Shown here in pieces: positions 31,764 through 44,888 of a stretch of DNA of 64,000 bases; within the stretch, counting starts at the first letter, position 1, and each line of letters begins with the position of its first letter. A program made the position numbers and the translations under genes. Origin of the DNA: Microglena sp. YARC (Eukaryota; Chlorophyta; Chlorophyceae; Chlamydomonadales; Chlamydomonadaceae); contig CM039467.1 of the NCBI GenBank assembly GCA_022414725.1, positions 14,433,932 to 14,497,931 on the forward strand, in the 5' to 3' direction. Below the pieces are notes generated by a model. The model had not been told where the DNA came from and did not search any database. It saw only the letters and a program-made list of their open reading frames with translations.

Positions 31764-34319
31764 GGGGGGGGCGATGAAGGCAAGGAGTTATTTATAACTA
31801 TGGTAGTGTAGGATGATGGAGGGTAGTGGGCGGTGATATGTAGTCATTGGGTTGTGGGAGAGGATGCCAGTGTTGATGATAATTTCAACCTCATCCTCAT
31901 CCCCAATCCCAACCCCAGAGCTGCACCTCAACCTTCTCCACATCCTCATCCTCAACCTCATTCTCGACCTCCACTCCACTGCACCTCCACCCCACCCCAC
32001 CCCGCCTCCACCTGGTCTCTCCAGGAATATATCAAAGAAGGCATTGGACATCCCAAGTTTTTACCAGGCACTTGGAAACATGTCTTCTGAATCAACCCCG
32101 ACCCCAACCCCAACCCCAACCCTAGCATCAACCTCAACCTCAACCTGGTCTCTGTATCTTCCAGGGAATGTATCAAAGAAGGCATTCGACAGCCCAAGTT
32201 TTTACCCGGCACTCGGATGAAGTCCTTCTGGATCCAGATCATGCCTGTCGCCTACTCCATCTACTCAGGCCTCATTGGTACCCAGTCAGTGGTGTTCAGC
32301 AAAAGTCTATCCATGCTCCTCAGGCTGTCCTTCAATGGAGACAATCAGGTTCGGATTTGTTTGTTTTGTTTTTAGTTGTGAAAGGAATTTCACCCCAGGA
32401 GGTGGGTCTTCCGACACAAGCCAGCGACACCAAGGATTCAGTTTGAATGGCGGTGCCACTCCTATGAAAGAGTAGGCGCGTTTGAGTAGGGAACGGCAAC
32501 TAATATTAGTATTTGAAAAACTGATATTAACTAATATTATTATAGTGTCACAATAATATTAATTTTTCAAATAAATTCGAATTTCTGGTGAGACGGCTCG
32601 TCCGACTAATATGATCTAATATGATCTAATATTAATTATTCACTAATATTATATAACATAGACGACCCCTACATATGGGTGTATATAAGACAGTACTGCC
32701 CAGCGTGATGGCCAGAACCAAGTTGGCTGTAATAATCTGTTTGTTTTCCGTTTTCCCCATCCTTCATGCTCCTGCCTTTTCCTCATGCCATTCTCACATC
32801 TTCACTCATCCCCTGCAGATGTCTTGTGCCTCATGGGCATCTCACATCTTAACTCATCCCTGCCAGATGCCTTATGCTCATGCCTCTTTCCCCATGCTTC
32901 ATGCCTCCTGCCTGTGCCTCATGCCATCTCACATCTCTAACTTATCCCTGCCAGATGTCTTGTGCTCATGCTCTTCCCCCCATGCTTCATGCCTTCTGCC
33001 TTGTGCCTCATGCCTCTTTCCCCATGCTTCATGCCTCCTGCCTTGTGCCTCATGCCATTTCACGTATTTACTCATCCCCTGCCAGATGTATTTTGCCTCC
33101 TGCCTCATGCCTCTTTCCCCATGCTTCATGCCTCATGCCTTGTGCCTCGTGCCTCATGCCATCTCACGACTTCGCTCATCCCCCGCCAGAAGTCTTGGCC
33201 TCCGCCTTGTGCCTCACGCTCTTTTCCTATGCTTCATGCCTTCTGCCTTGTGCCTTCTCACGCATTCACTCATCCCCTGCCAGACATCTTGTGCCTCCTG
33301 CCTTTTGCCTCATGCCTCTTTCCCCATGCTTCATACCTCCTGCCTTGTGCCTCGTGCCATCTCACGTCTTCACTCACCCCCTGAAGATGTCTTGGCCCTC
33401 CTGCCTTGTGCCTCTTTCCCCATGCTTCATACCTCCTGCCTTGTGCCTCGTGCCATCTCACGTCTTCACCCACCCCCTGAAGATGTCTTGGCCCTCCTGC
33501 CTTGTGCCTCTTTCCCCATGCTTCATACCTCCTGCCTTGTGCCTCGTGCCATCTCACGTCTTCACTCACCCCCTGAAGATGTCTTGACCCTCCTGCCTTG
33601 TGCCTCGTGCCTCTTTTCCCATGCTTCATGCCTCCTGCCTTGTGCCTTCTCACGTCTTCACTCATCCCCTGCCAGACAGCTTGTGCGTCCTGCCGTGTGC
33701 CTCATGCCTCTTTCCCCATGCTTCATGCCTCCTACCTCATGCCTCATGCGTCATGCCATCTCACGTTTAACTCATCCCCCTACCAGATGTCTTGTGCCTC
33801 ATGCATCATGCCTTTTGCCTCTTTCCCAACGCTTCATGCCTCCTGCCTTTTGCCTCGTGCCTCATGCCATCTTCATGCCTTCACTCATCCCCTGCAGATG
33901 CCTCGTGCCTCATGCCTCTTTCCCCATGCTTCATGCCTCCTGCCAGATGCCTCGTGCCATCTCACGTCTTCACTCATCCCCTGCCAGAAGTCTTGGCCCT
34001 CCTGCCTTGTGCCTCATGCCTCTTTTCCCATGCTTCATGCCTCGTGCCTTGTGCCCCATACTTATATTCCTATGCATCCTGCCTCCTGCCTCGTACCTCG
34101 TGCCTCATGCCATCTCACGTCTTCATTCACCCCCTGCAGATGAAAAGCTGGTTCACTTATGTCATGCTCCTATGTTTCCTCATCACGGCCTTCTTCTTCA
34201 TGTCTCGACTCAATCAGGTGCGCTCAATCTTAAAACACTTGCTGCTAGGTCGCCTGTTTTTAATTTAAACATAAGAGTGTACCAACTGAAGAACAGATCC
34301 TGTTCAAGTACAGTCGATA

Positions 34320-34350
<31 letters not shown>

Positions 34351-35813
34351 CATATAAAGAAATCATGGTCGTGGTTGTGGTCGTGGTCGTGGTCGTGGTC
34401 GCGGTCGTGGTCGTGGTCGTGGTGGTGTCATCATCGCGTACCCATGGCCATGGGCGTGCGAAGTGTAACCGACTTGCAACCGACTTTCCGTACACCCAAG
34501 TCTTTGCCCAGCGATTTCAATTGCCGAAACAGCAGATGCGCTAAGCTAAGCGCGCGCGCTCATTTCATGTCCATAACTGCCTCCCATACTGTGACTGCAA
34601 TGAATTGCAATGAAATGAGTGAGGAGATCCTCTCCTCGGAGGTCATTTGCTGACCCTCAGATCGCTTTGCATGGCGCTCGGAATAATAGTTTTCAGTGTA
34701 TTGCTTCACGGAGCGACCTGCGGGCTGCGGCTCATGCTCCAGAACTTTCACTTCGGCTCATGATTCGGCTGGCCCTTGACTTTCACTTGGCTCACGCATG
34801 CGCACTTCTTTCTTCATCTCAGCATTACATTCGTCGTCGTATTATGCTATCACATCGCCTGATTCGTGATTAGAGGTAGTTCACTTCCATTCTCCAGCCT
34901 TTCTGCAGGCTCTATTGATACTTTCATCTTGCTGCGAGCTAAGACACTGGCGCGGCTCATGGTATCTCTGCACGATCTAAGTCCCTGCAACCCTGTGACG
35001 TTCTTCCGACTTCCTTCTTGCTGCGTGCTCCTTGCACCGCGTGCAATACCTCTTCAAGATCTTCCCCCCCACCCCACACGACTCACACCCTGCAACGATA
35101 AGGTTATTTTCGCGCTGAGCTGTAGCGAGTGCGTGACAGAGTTGACCGAGCGAAGGCCCTTTCAGGAAACAGCTTGCACGCCCAACCAGGTATCTATGCG
35201 CGAAGACGAAGCTACAGGTAAGCACCTTTGCTCTCGCGCAATTCCGATCTTTCAAGCTGATTCTGAAACTGCGCAGACGTTCGTTTGCAATTTCCATAAG
35301 TCTTCGCATTTCCGCGTCGTCTGACGAAACGTCCAAACGTCTGCGCGATTTCGAACTCAGCTGGAAACATCATAATCGCTTCTGTTAAACCCATCTGCTA
35401 AAGTGTCCGAGAGAAGATCAGATTAATGGGAACGGAGAAGCAGGGAAGTGCGTGCGTGTTGGCGGGTAAAGGGGTGAGGCAAATTTGAGATTGGGCCTGG
35501 GTCGAGGTTTGGGCAGAGTGGGGACTGTGTGTGTGTGTGTGTGTGGGGGGGGGGATGCATGGGGAGGGATAAGTGTGTGGGTAGTTGTTAGTGCTGGGGA
35601 GGGGGGGGGGGGGGGGGGGAGGGGGGGGGGGGGGGGGGCAGATGCGTCAGGATTTGAAGTGGGGGAAACATGATGACTGTGTTTATGAGAGGGGTGGAGG
35701 TGAGGACATATGTGTAGCCCATTCTGTAACCCAGCCCCACGGGCACCCTATTATGATTGGGGTAGGGGTGATGTGTGTCTGTGTGGCCACCGGCTACACG
35801 GGCTACCGTACTA

Positions 35814-35853
<40 letters not shown>

Positions 35854-38681
35854 TGGAGAATAGCTACCATGTTGAGTTTATTTGGTTTCACAGACCCTCT
35901 GCGCCTGAGCTTGGACTACTGCGCGACAGCACAATCCGTCTATGTACACCTGATGCACGGCCTTGCCATGTTCCGAGGCATGCTGATTGGGAGAGGGAGG
36001 AGAGGGAGGGGGAGGAGGGGGAGGGAGAGGAGAGCGAGGGGGAAGGAGGGGAAGGAGGGAGGGAGGGGAGGGAGGAGGGGCGTCCACAGGAGGAGGGGTG
36101 AGGGAGGAGGGGTGAGGGAGGGGTACAGGGGAGGGAGGGGGAAGGAGGAAGGGGGGAGGGAGGAGGGGCGTCCACAGGAGGAGGGTGAGGGAGGGGGGGG
36201 TGAGGGAGGAGGGGGAGAAGGAGGGAGGGGAGGAGATGCAGGGGGAGGAGAGGGAGGGGGAGGGGGAAGGAGGGTGGGGAAGGAGGGAGGGGGGGGGAGG
36301 GAGGAGGGGCGTCCACAGGAGGAGGGGGGAGGGAGGAGTACAGGGGAGGGAGGAGGGGGAGAAGAAGGGGCAGCTATCAGAGTGGGAGGCATGCTGATTG
36401 GGAGGGGGGAAGTTAGCCTCCACTTCAGGTACTTGCTTTTGCTTTAGCCCCTCTTGGCATCATGGTCTGGCAACTCCATATAGCCTATTTGGCTACCCCC
36501 TGGACTGTAACAACATAGCACAAGGGTGGATGCTTTCTTCCTTGCTGTGCAGTGCACCACCACACTAGACAACACAACAACACAACAACACACACCCCAG
36601 CACAACACAACTACATAACACAACGGCACAAAACAACTACACAATACAGCGACACAACACAACGAATTCCATCGCCATGCTGATTGGGAGGGGGGAAGTT
36701 AGCCCCCACTTCAGTTTATAGGTATAAGGTTTAGTGGTTTAGGTTTGAACTCAAAGGTTTAGGGTTAAGGTGGGTTTAGGGTTTAGGGTCTTGGTTTAGG
36801 TAAGTTAGGGGTTTAGGGTCTGGGTGGGTTTAGGGTTCAGGTAAGTGGGGGGCCAACTTCAGTGGGGCTAACTTCCCCCTACTTGATGATTGTCCCCCTC
36901 GTGCAAATTTGCTCCACACTGATATCTAGTTGCAGCAATATACCAAGATGAAGAATTCCAGTCCTCATAATGTATTAATGTATGTATGTAGGTATGTTTG
37001 TATGTATGTATGTATGTATGTATGTATGTATGTATGTTACAGTCCAGGGGTAGACCAAATTGCTGAAACATAGAAGGGCCGGGAGTTCGATTCCCCCTAC
37101 GGTCGCCCTGAGCGTTGCAGGTCATTGTCAACCACGATGGTAGCTTGTCTAGTTGAGGTGGTAGACCGTTCTCTGCCCGCGTACAACGGGTTCCCTTAAT
37201 ATCACGCCCCACCAGGCGTTATCATTACATTACAGTCCAGGGGTAGGCCAAATATCACGTGGCATCAATTATCGAGTACAACCACGGCATGGCTGTATCA
37301 AATGCATCAGGTCGCGCCAGGTGGTCCTGCCTTTCCCTGTTATCAAACTGGCTATCACGTGGCATCAATTATCGTGTATGTATGTATGCATGTATGTATG
37401 TATGTATGTATGTATGTATGTATGTATGTATGTATGTATGTATGTATGTATGTATGTTAAATTCCAGGGGTAGGCCAAATAGGCGAAAGTGACTTGCCCA
37501 ACCATGATAGGAAGGGCTTCTACAGAAAAAGCATTCCTAAAACAAAGAAAATACATACACAAATGGTTTGCCTCTTGATGAGGCGGGGGGCAGCCTGCTC
37601 GCTTACGCTAGGGCCAACCACCAATATCCTTCTGAATCCATTTAAGTACTCTTGATGCCCTTGGTATTACTTATTCCTGCCATATCCAACTGTTGATATC
37701 TCGTCTCAAGAAGGCAATCAACCTAGATCCTAGACCAAAGAACCCCCTGCCCGGAAAAAGATGTGCCCGGAAAAAATATGCTTTTATCCCAACCCAACCC
37801 AACCCAACCCAACCCAACCCAACCCAACCAACCCAACCCAACCAACCCATCCCTACCCTACACTACTCTACCCTACCAACCCCAACCCCAACCCCAACCA
37901 GGTCCTTGGCATGTTTCCAGCTATGCTGATTGTCCCCTCATGCAAATATGTTGGACGTTGTTCTCCATCATCTCCCTCCCACACCCCACCTCCATTCCCT
38001 CCCCCACCCCACCCCACCTCCACCTCCACCCCCCCCACCTCTACCCCCACCTCTACCCCACCTCCACCCCACCCCCCACCTCCACCCCACCTCTACCCCC
38101 ACCCCCACCTCCACCCCCACCCCACCTCTACAACCACCTCCACCCCCACCCCCACCTCTACCTCCACCCCACCCCCACCTCTACCTCCACCCCCACCCCC
38201 ACCTCTACCCCCACCTCCACCCCCACCCACAGGGCCTTGGCATGTTCCCAGCTATGCTGATTGTCCCCCTGAGTAAATATGTTGGACCCTGTTCTCCATT
38301 ATATCCCCCCACCCCCCAACACCCTAACCACCCAACCTCACCCCACCCAACAACCCACCCCCACCCACAGGGTCTTGGCATGTTCCCAGCTATACTGATT
38401 GTTCCCCTGAGTAAATATGTTGGACCCTGTTCTCCATTATATCCCCCACCCCCCAACACCCCATCCCACCAACCCAACTCACCCCACCCAACCCCCACCC
38501 CCCACCCACAGGGCCTTGGCATGTTCCCAGCTATGCTGATTGTTCCCCTGATGCAAATATGTTGGACGCTGTTCTCCATCATCTCAGGCATGCTGTTTTG
38601 GCAAGAGTACAAGGTCTTCACGACACTCATGGCAGTCATGTTCACCATAGGTGTCTTGGTGAGTCAAGGCACAAGCTCCCT

Positions 38682-38720
<39 letters not shown>

Positions 38721-41700
38721 TTCTGTTGTCCCTCCCCCTTGTTGTTTCCCCCCGCGTCTTCTTGCTCATGGCGATCATGTTCACCATCGGTGTAGTGGTG
38801 GGTCAATGCAATGCTTTTAATGCACCAAGTTGGTAGAGCGCTGCTCATGGCAGTCATGTTTACCATAGGTGTCTTGGTAAGTCAATGCACAGGCTCCCTG
38901 CCCCCCCCCCCCCCCCCCTGTTTTGTTGTCCCTCCCCCTCGTTGTTTCCCACTTGTCTTCTTGCTCATGGTGATCATGTCCACCATTGGTTTCTTGGTGA
39001 TTCAATGCACAGGCTTCTTGTTTAGTTGTCCCTCTGTCTTCTTGCTCATGGCGATCATGTTCACCATCGGTGTATTGGTGATTTAACACGATGCCTTGTG
39101 TGCAACAAGTAGGTAATGCGCTGATCATGGCTGTCATGTCCACCATCAATGTATTGGTGATTCAACACAATGCTTTGAATGCAACAAGAAGGTAGTGCAC
39201 TGCTCATGGTGATCATGCCCCCATCCCCCCCCACCCCACCCCAAACCCACCCTCCCACACACAACTCCCCCCCGCCCCTAATCCCCAACACCACCCCCAC
39301 CACTCCAGATTGTTATCGTGGGTGTGTATCTCCTCACCCTGAATGCCAAGATCCAATACGAAAAGAGAAAGAAGCACCGAGGTTGTTGCAAGAGAAGTAG
39401 TTGTTGGAGGCACAGGCTCTACGCCCCCCCCCCCCCCCCCCCACACACACACACCCCCCCCACCCCACACACACACATCAACACACACACCATCCCACTC
39501 CAGATTGTTTTCGTGGGTGTGTATCTCCTCACCCTGAATGCCAAGATCCAATACGAGAAAGAGGACGAAGCACTAAGGCAGTTGCAAGAGACGGAGTTAT
39601 TGGAGGCGCAGGCTCTGGACCCAGGCGACCCTGACAACTGTTCCGTGGTGGGGAGCGAGCACAACCCCAACCAGTCCATGCGACACAGCATCGTCGGCTC
39701 CCCGGATGGTTTTGGTCCATACCCCAGGTGGGCCAGGCAACACGCACTCACCCCACACCACCTACCCTCCCCACACACACGCACCCACCCCACACCACCT
39801 ACCCACCCACCCCACACACGCCCACCCACACCACCTACCCACACCACACCACCTACCCACACCACCCACCCGCACCCACCCCACACCACCTACCACACCA
39901 CACACACGCACCCACACCACACACACGCACCCACACCACACCACACCACCTACCCACCCCGGGTGGTTTTGGTCCATACCCCAGGTGGGCCAGTCAACTC
40001 ATGTACTGCCTGTATTCTGGTGGTTATATGAAAATGAAATTGAGGTTGAAATTGTTACATCTGAGTAATGTGCCACTCTCGGGACGTGAAGTTAAGGACA
40101 TCACTGCGAAAGCCGGAACTAGCAGTGGTCATAATGAAATATGATGTAATATATAATAATATATTATTATATATTACATACTTTCCCCCCCCCAGTAGGA
40201 ATAAGGTTATGGGTTTTCCAAGGTTTGGGGGAGGGGGGGGGGGGAATCGCTGCCTTCTCAATCAACTCTGTGCTTAGGGCATTTGTTTCTAGATATCAGA
40301 AGGAGATGGGAGTTGAACTGGGGCGTTCCTCTGTTAAAGACCAGTCCATTGGAGCTATTAGGGAAGCCCCCCCCCCCGAACCCCAACCCAACCCCCTCTC
40401 AACCCCCCCCCAACGCAACCTAACTCAATAAAAGATTAGCAGGGGGGTAGGCTGTTCAACCACCTTAAGGATGTGTAGGCGTGTATTCTACATATTGGAT
40501 GAGAATGTGATTGAGATAGCCACTCCCATTCCCATTCCCATTCCCACCCCACCCCATTCCATCCCCATTCCCACTACCTTTCCGGCTCCAACTCCCACCA
40601 CTACCAACCTTGCACACCCGAAACCCACTGTAACTTTCCCCCGTGCAAGCGACAGGAAAGGTTGCTTCAAACTCACGCCCTGTGGCAAGGAGTATGAATT
40701 GTAATTGTTTACCCACCCCACCCAGGCCAACGTCCAAGATGAACAGCTCTCTGCTCAGTGAGCATAGCAACCCCATCTACAGATCATGGTTTGTCTCCCA
40801 CTATCACTCCCTCTCCCACTCCCACTACCACCCCCACAACCTTCACCACTGCCACTCCCATTCCCATTCCCATTCCCATTTCCACTCAATTCCCCGCTCC
40901 AGCTCCCACCACTTCCAACATAACACACTATACCCAGGTCGCGGGCCAACATGAACATCTCTCTACTCAGTGAGCATAGCAACCCCGTCTACGAATCAAG
41001 GTTTTGTCTCCCACTCCCACGCCCACTCCCACTCCCACTCCCACAACATTCACCACTACCACTACCACTACCACAACCTCCACCACTGCCACTTCCGCTT
41101 CCACTCCCATTCCCACGCCCATTTCTATTCCCATTCCCATTCCCATTCCCATTCCCATTCCCACTCACTCTACCGCTCCAACTCTTACCACTACGGACAT
41201 AACACACCCTACCCAGGTCACCGTCCAACCTGAACAGTACTCTGCTGAAGGAGCATAGCAACCCCATCTACGACCCCAACCCGCAAAACGACGACCCCAA
41301 TAAGCCAAGAAAGGGCGACGTATTCGACACGCTCATCTTCACCAGTTTGGCAAGCACTATTGGCGGAACGAGGGTAAGTTGCTTTGTTAATTAATGAAAG
41401 GAAGTTTACCCCAAGAGGTGGGTCTCCTGACGCAAACCAGCGACCCCAAGGATTCAGTTTGACTGATGATAAGAGCTCAAAAGAGTAGGCGCACTTAGTT
41501 GAGTTGAATGGAATGAAGTGAAACTGTTGATGTGAGTTTAATCTGCAATTTTGGTCATTCAATCCCATGGATAAAAAGCATATATGAAATATATGACGTG
41601 ATATTAATGATATCTTAAAAGTGGAACTGTTGCGCTCTCAAACCAGGGTACTTCCAAGCGCGCGCTTTTTGAGCCCCACTGCGCGCTTTGCGCAGTTTTT

Positions 41701-44700
41701 TTGCAACCCCCTGTGGGCGCAGAAAGCAATTTTTGCGCTGTTTGCACTACAAAGCGCAGATCTTTTTCTTTCAAGCGCGCTAAAGCGCTGGCCAATTTGG
41801 TCAATGGAAGGACCGTGACTCAAACATGCCATTAAAGTTCACCTCGGCAGATAATCTTCTTGTCAACTTGAGCTCATCAGGGTGCCAGATGAGACTGACT
41901 ACTGCGCGCTAGTGCGCAAGGTTTTGGAGCTTGACTGCGCGGTTCAGTCATTTGTAAACCCCCTCCGGGCGCAGCCCACAGATTTTCTTTTTAGGTGAGT
42001 CAAAAAGGCAACCCAGAAGGATGCGGTTGCGCTTTTGAAGCAACCCTAAATGACCCAATGTAGTACACTGGTGCAAATAGGTCATTGGTCGCAGAATAAG
42101 ATAACTAGGGATGTCAAGCATGATATCGGATAGATATATCGTATATGTATATCGAATAGATATATCGAATAGATATATATATGATCTGTTGACAAAATCA
42201 TATGTTATATCTTACAATGGCGTTCGATATATCTATACATCATACAATATGCATAGGCTTCGAAGATTAGGGCAAATCGTGGACCAAATTAGCCCTAATA
42301 GGGCTAAAAGGCTAAATCAGCCCTATAAGTGTACAACTAATTTAGCCAAACTAAGCCAAAACACCCCAGAAAAAGTTGACATGTGTTCAGAAAAGTGTTG
42401 TTCTGCGACCTATTGACGTGTGTGGCAATTGGATTTGATCTGCCCATCATGAATTCATGATGAAATAGCTCTTATGATATGAAGAACAGATATCCCCATA
42501 TAATGGCATGTCTGGGTTCAAAGCCCCTTGACTGCTTTGGTATGTCTGATCTAAGTCTATTTCCTGGCTCACGTAGGCTTTTGAAGGTTGTTGTAGGTTA
42601 GTTCATGCCATTTCAGGTCAGTTCATGCTATTTCAGGTTAGTTCATGCTATTTCAGGTCAGTTCAGGCTATAACTAGTGCTAATTACGGAATCGCTTATT
42701 GCGCTAAGCTCCCACCCCCACCCCATTAGAGCCCTAGATGTATCGTACAATATTGTATGATATATAGCCCGATAATCTTGCTGACCAGTACCATATTGAC
42801 AACCCTAATAATGTATCATTTAACCCTTCCCTTTGCCCACTACTGAAGCCCACCTGAAAGCATCGATGCAAAGAACTGTGCAGTATATCTGTGTATAGCA
42901 CTCAGCCCTACCCATTGCCCACTACTGAGGCCCACTTGAATGCGTCCTTGCCAAGACCTGCGCAATGAATCCATGCATAACACCCAACCCTACCCGTTGC
43001 CCACTATTGAGGCCAAACCAAATGCATCGATGCAAAGAACTGTGCAGCATATCCGTGCATTACACCCAACCCTACCTTTTGCCCACTACTCAGGCCCACC
43101 TAAAAGCATCGATGCTAAGAACTATGCAGCATATCCGTGCATAACACCCAACCCAACCCTACCCTTTGCCCACTACTCAGGCCCACCTAAAAGCATCGAT
43201 GTCAAGAACTATGCAGCATATCCGTGCATAACACCCAACCCAACCCTACCCTTTGCCCACTACTCAGGCCCACCTAAAAGCATCGATGTTAAGAACTATG
43301 CAGCATATCCGTGCATAACACCCAACCCTACCAGTTGCCCACTACTAAGTCCCACCTGAAAGCATCGACGCAAAGAACTGCAAAGCGAATCCGTGCAAAA
43401 CACCCAACCCCACCCTTTGCCCACTACTCAGGCCCATCTCAACGCGTCCTTGCAAAGAAATGCGCAACGAATCCGTGCATCAGAGGGAGGAGAGAACGCC
43501 GTGGAGTCCACACTTACGCCCAACGCACTGAACGGAACCAACAGCAGTCGTCCAGTCCTGAATTCATCGATTCGTAGCGGAACAAACCCGAATGAGACTC
43601 CCAGCCCCCTGAACGCTTCCAATGTCAGCAATGGGGATAAGTCTTCGTTGTAAGTTTTCTGTTTCCTGTTGCTTGGTTCCCACAGCCACATATACAAAAC
43701 ATCTTCACATTTGCATTTACATTTACATTTGCACGCCCATGCACACTCATGCACACGCACGCACAGGCACGCACACACAAACAAACACATGCACACACAT
43801 ATCCTCATGACTCCTATACATATCACATGCACATTCACATCACATGACTCCTATACACATCACATGCACATCACATGACTCCTATACACATCACACGCAT
43901 CTTCATATGACTCATATACACATACACATGCACATGTACATCACATGACTCAAATACACATACACATCACACGCATCATCATATGTAGTACAATTACGCA
44001 TCTTCATATGAAATACAGTTACGCATCTTCATATGAAATACAATACAATGCATGTGCGTATCCAAATGGCACATTTGCACACAGGTGACATGCATATCCA
44101 CATGGCACATACACACACACGCATGCACACACATATCCACGTACACATCACACGCATCTACCTATGACATGCGCACAGACATGTGTGTATACATATCTGA
44201 ATGGCTCATTCGCACACATTATCATGGTATGCATACATGCACACACTTACAAAGCACACACACAGACACGCTCACAAAGCACACATACACTCATGCGAAA
44301 GACATACGCACAGCCGTTGACACCCACGGCACACAACACGCACAAGGCCACACTCCATTACAAAAGACTCTCAGAATCCATGCATCCATGCAAGTGACAC
44401 ACGTGACACTAGTTATCATTGTGCACCACTTACCAACGCACGTCACTATAAGATTGTATTATTATTGTTGCATGGTTACAGCCAGCTATGGACTGCTCGC
44501 CTTCTTCCAATTCCAAGTCCCCCCGTGCGAGACCAAACCTAACCTAACCTAACCTAACCGCAGAATGGAGACTTTCAAGCGCAGCTTCCGTTCAATGCAG
44601 AAGCGAATCACGAATGACTTCAGCGTTGTAGACACCGATACTGTGAAGGGCTCTGTTGGGCTCAACAATGCGCATATGGGCTTCTACCCAGGACCTGATT

Positions 44701-44737
44701 ACACTAATGGAAGCGGAAAGCTGGTAGGTGCTCCTGC

Positions 44738-44773
<36 letters not shown>

Positions 44774-44823
44774 TAGTAAACGGTATTACACAACCGTGTT
44801 GGGGTCCAGCGTCTCTCTCTCTA

Positions 44824-44888
<65 letters not shown>

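Noticed and set aside
32675..34357. A 560-residue open frame
   Set aside because: It runs through a 95-bp minisatellite lacking stops in that phase and overlaps the real exon 34140-34217 in another context; composition is repetitive.
34866..35324. A 152-residue plus-strand frame
   Set aside because: Overlaps the minus candidate, has no recognised motif, and lies within a transporter intron.
35869..36447. Gly/Glu/Arg-rich and Pro/Ser-rich frames on both strands
   Set aside because: Polypurine tract; all frames are open because stops are rare in G/A-only or C/T-only DNA.
37761..38276. Pro/Thr/His-rich frames
   Set aside because: CCCAAC and CCCCAC simple repeats in an intron.
37898..38448. 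Three alternative exon 10 copies
   Set aside because: Each stops matching after about 80 bases and runs into C-rich repeats without the rest of the exon.
39309..39420. Alternative exon 11 of the transporter
   Set aside because: Frame breaks after about 20 residues relative to the real exon and runs into poly-C; treated as a decayed copy.
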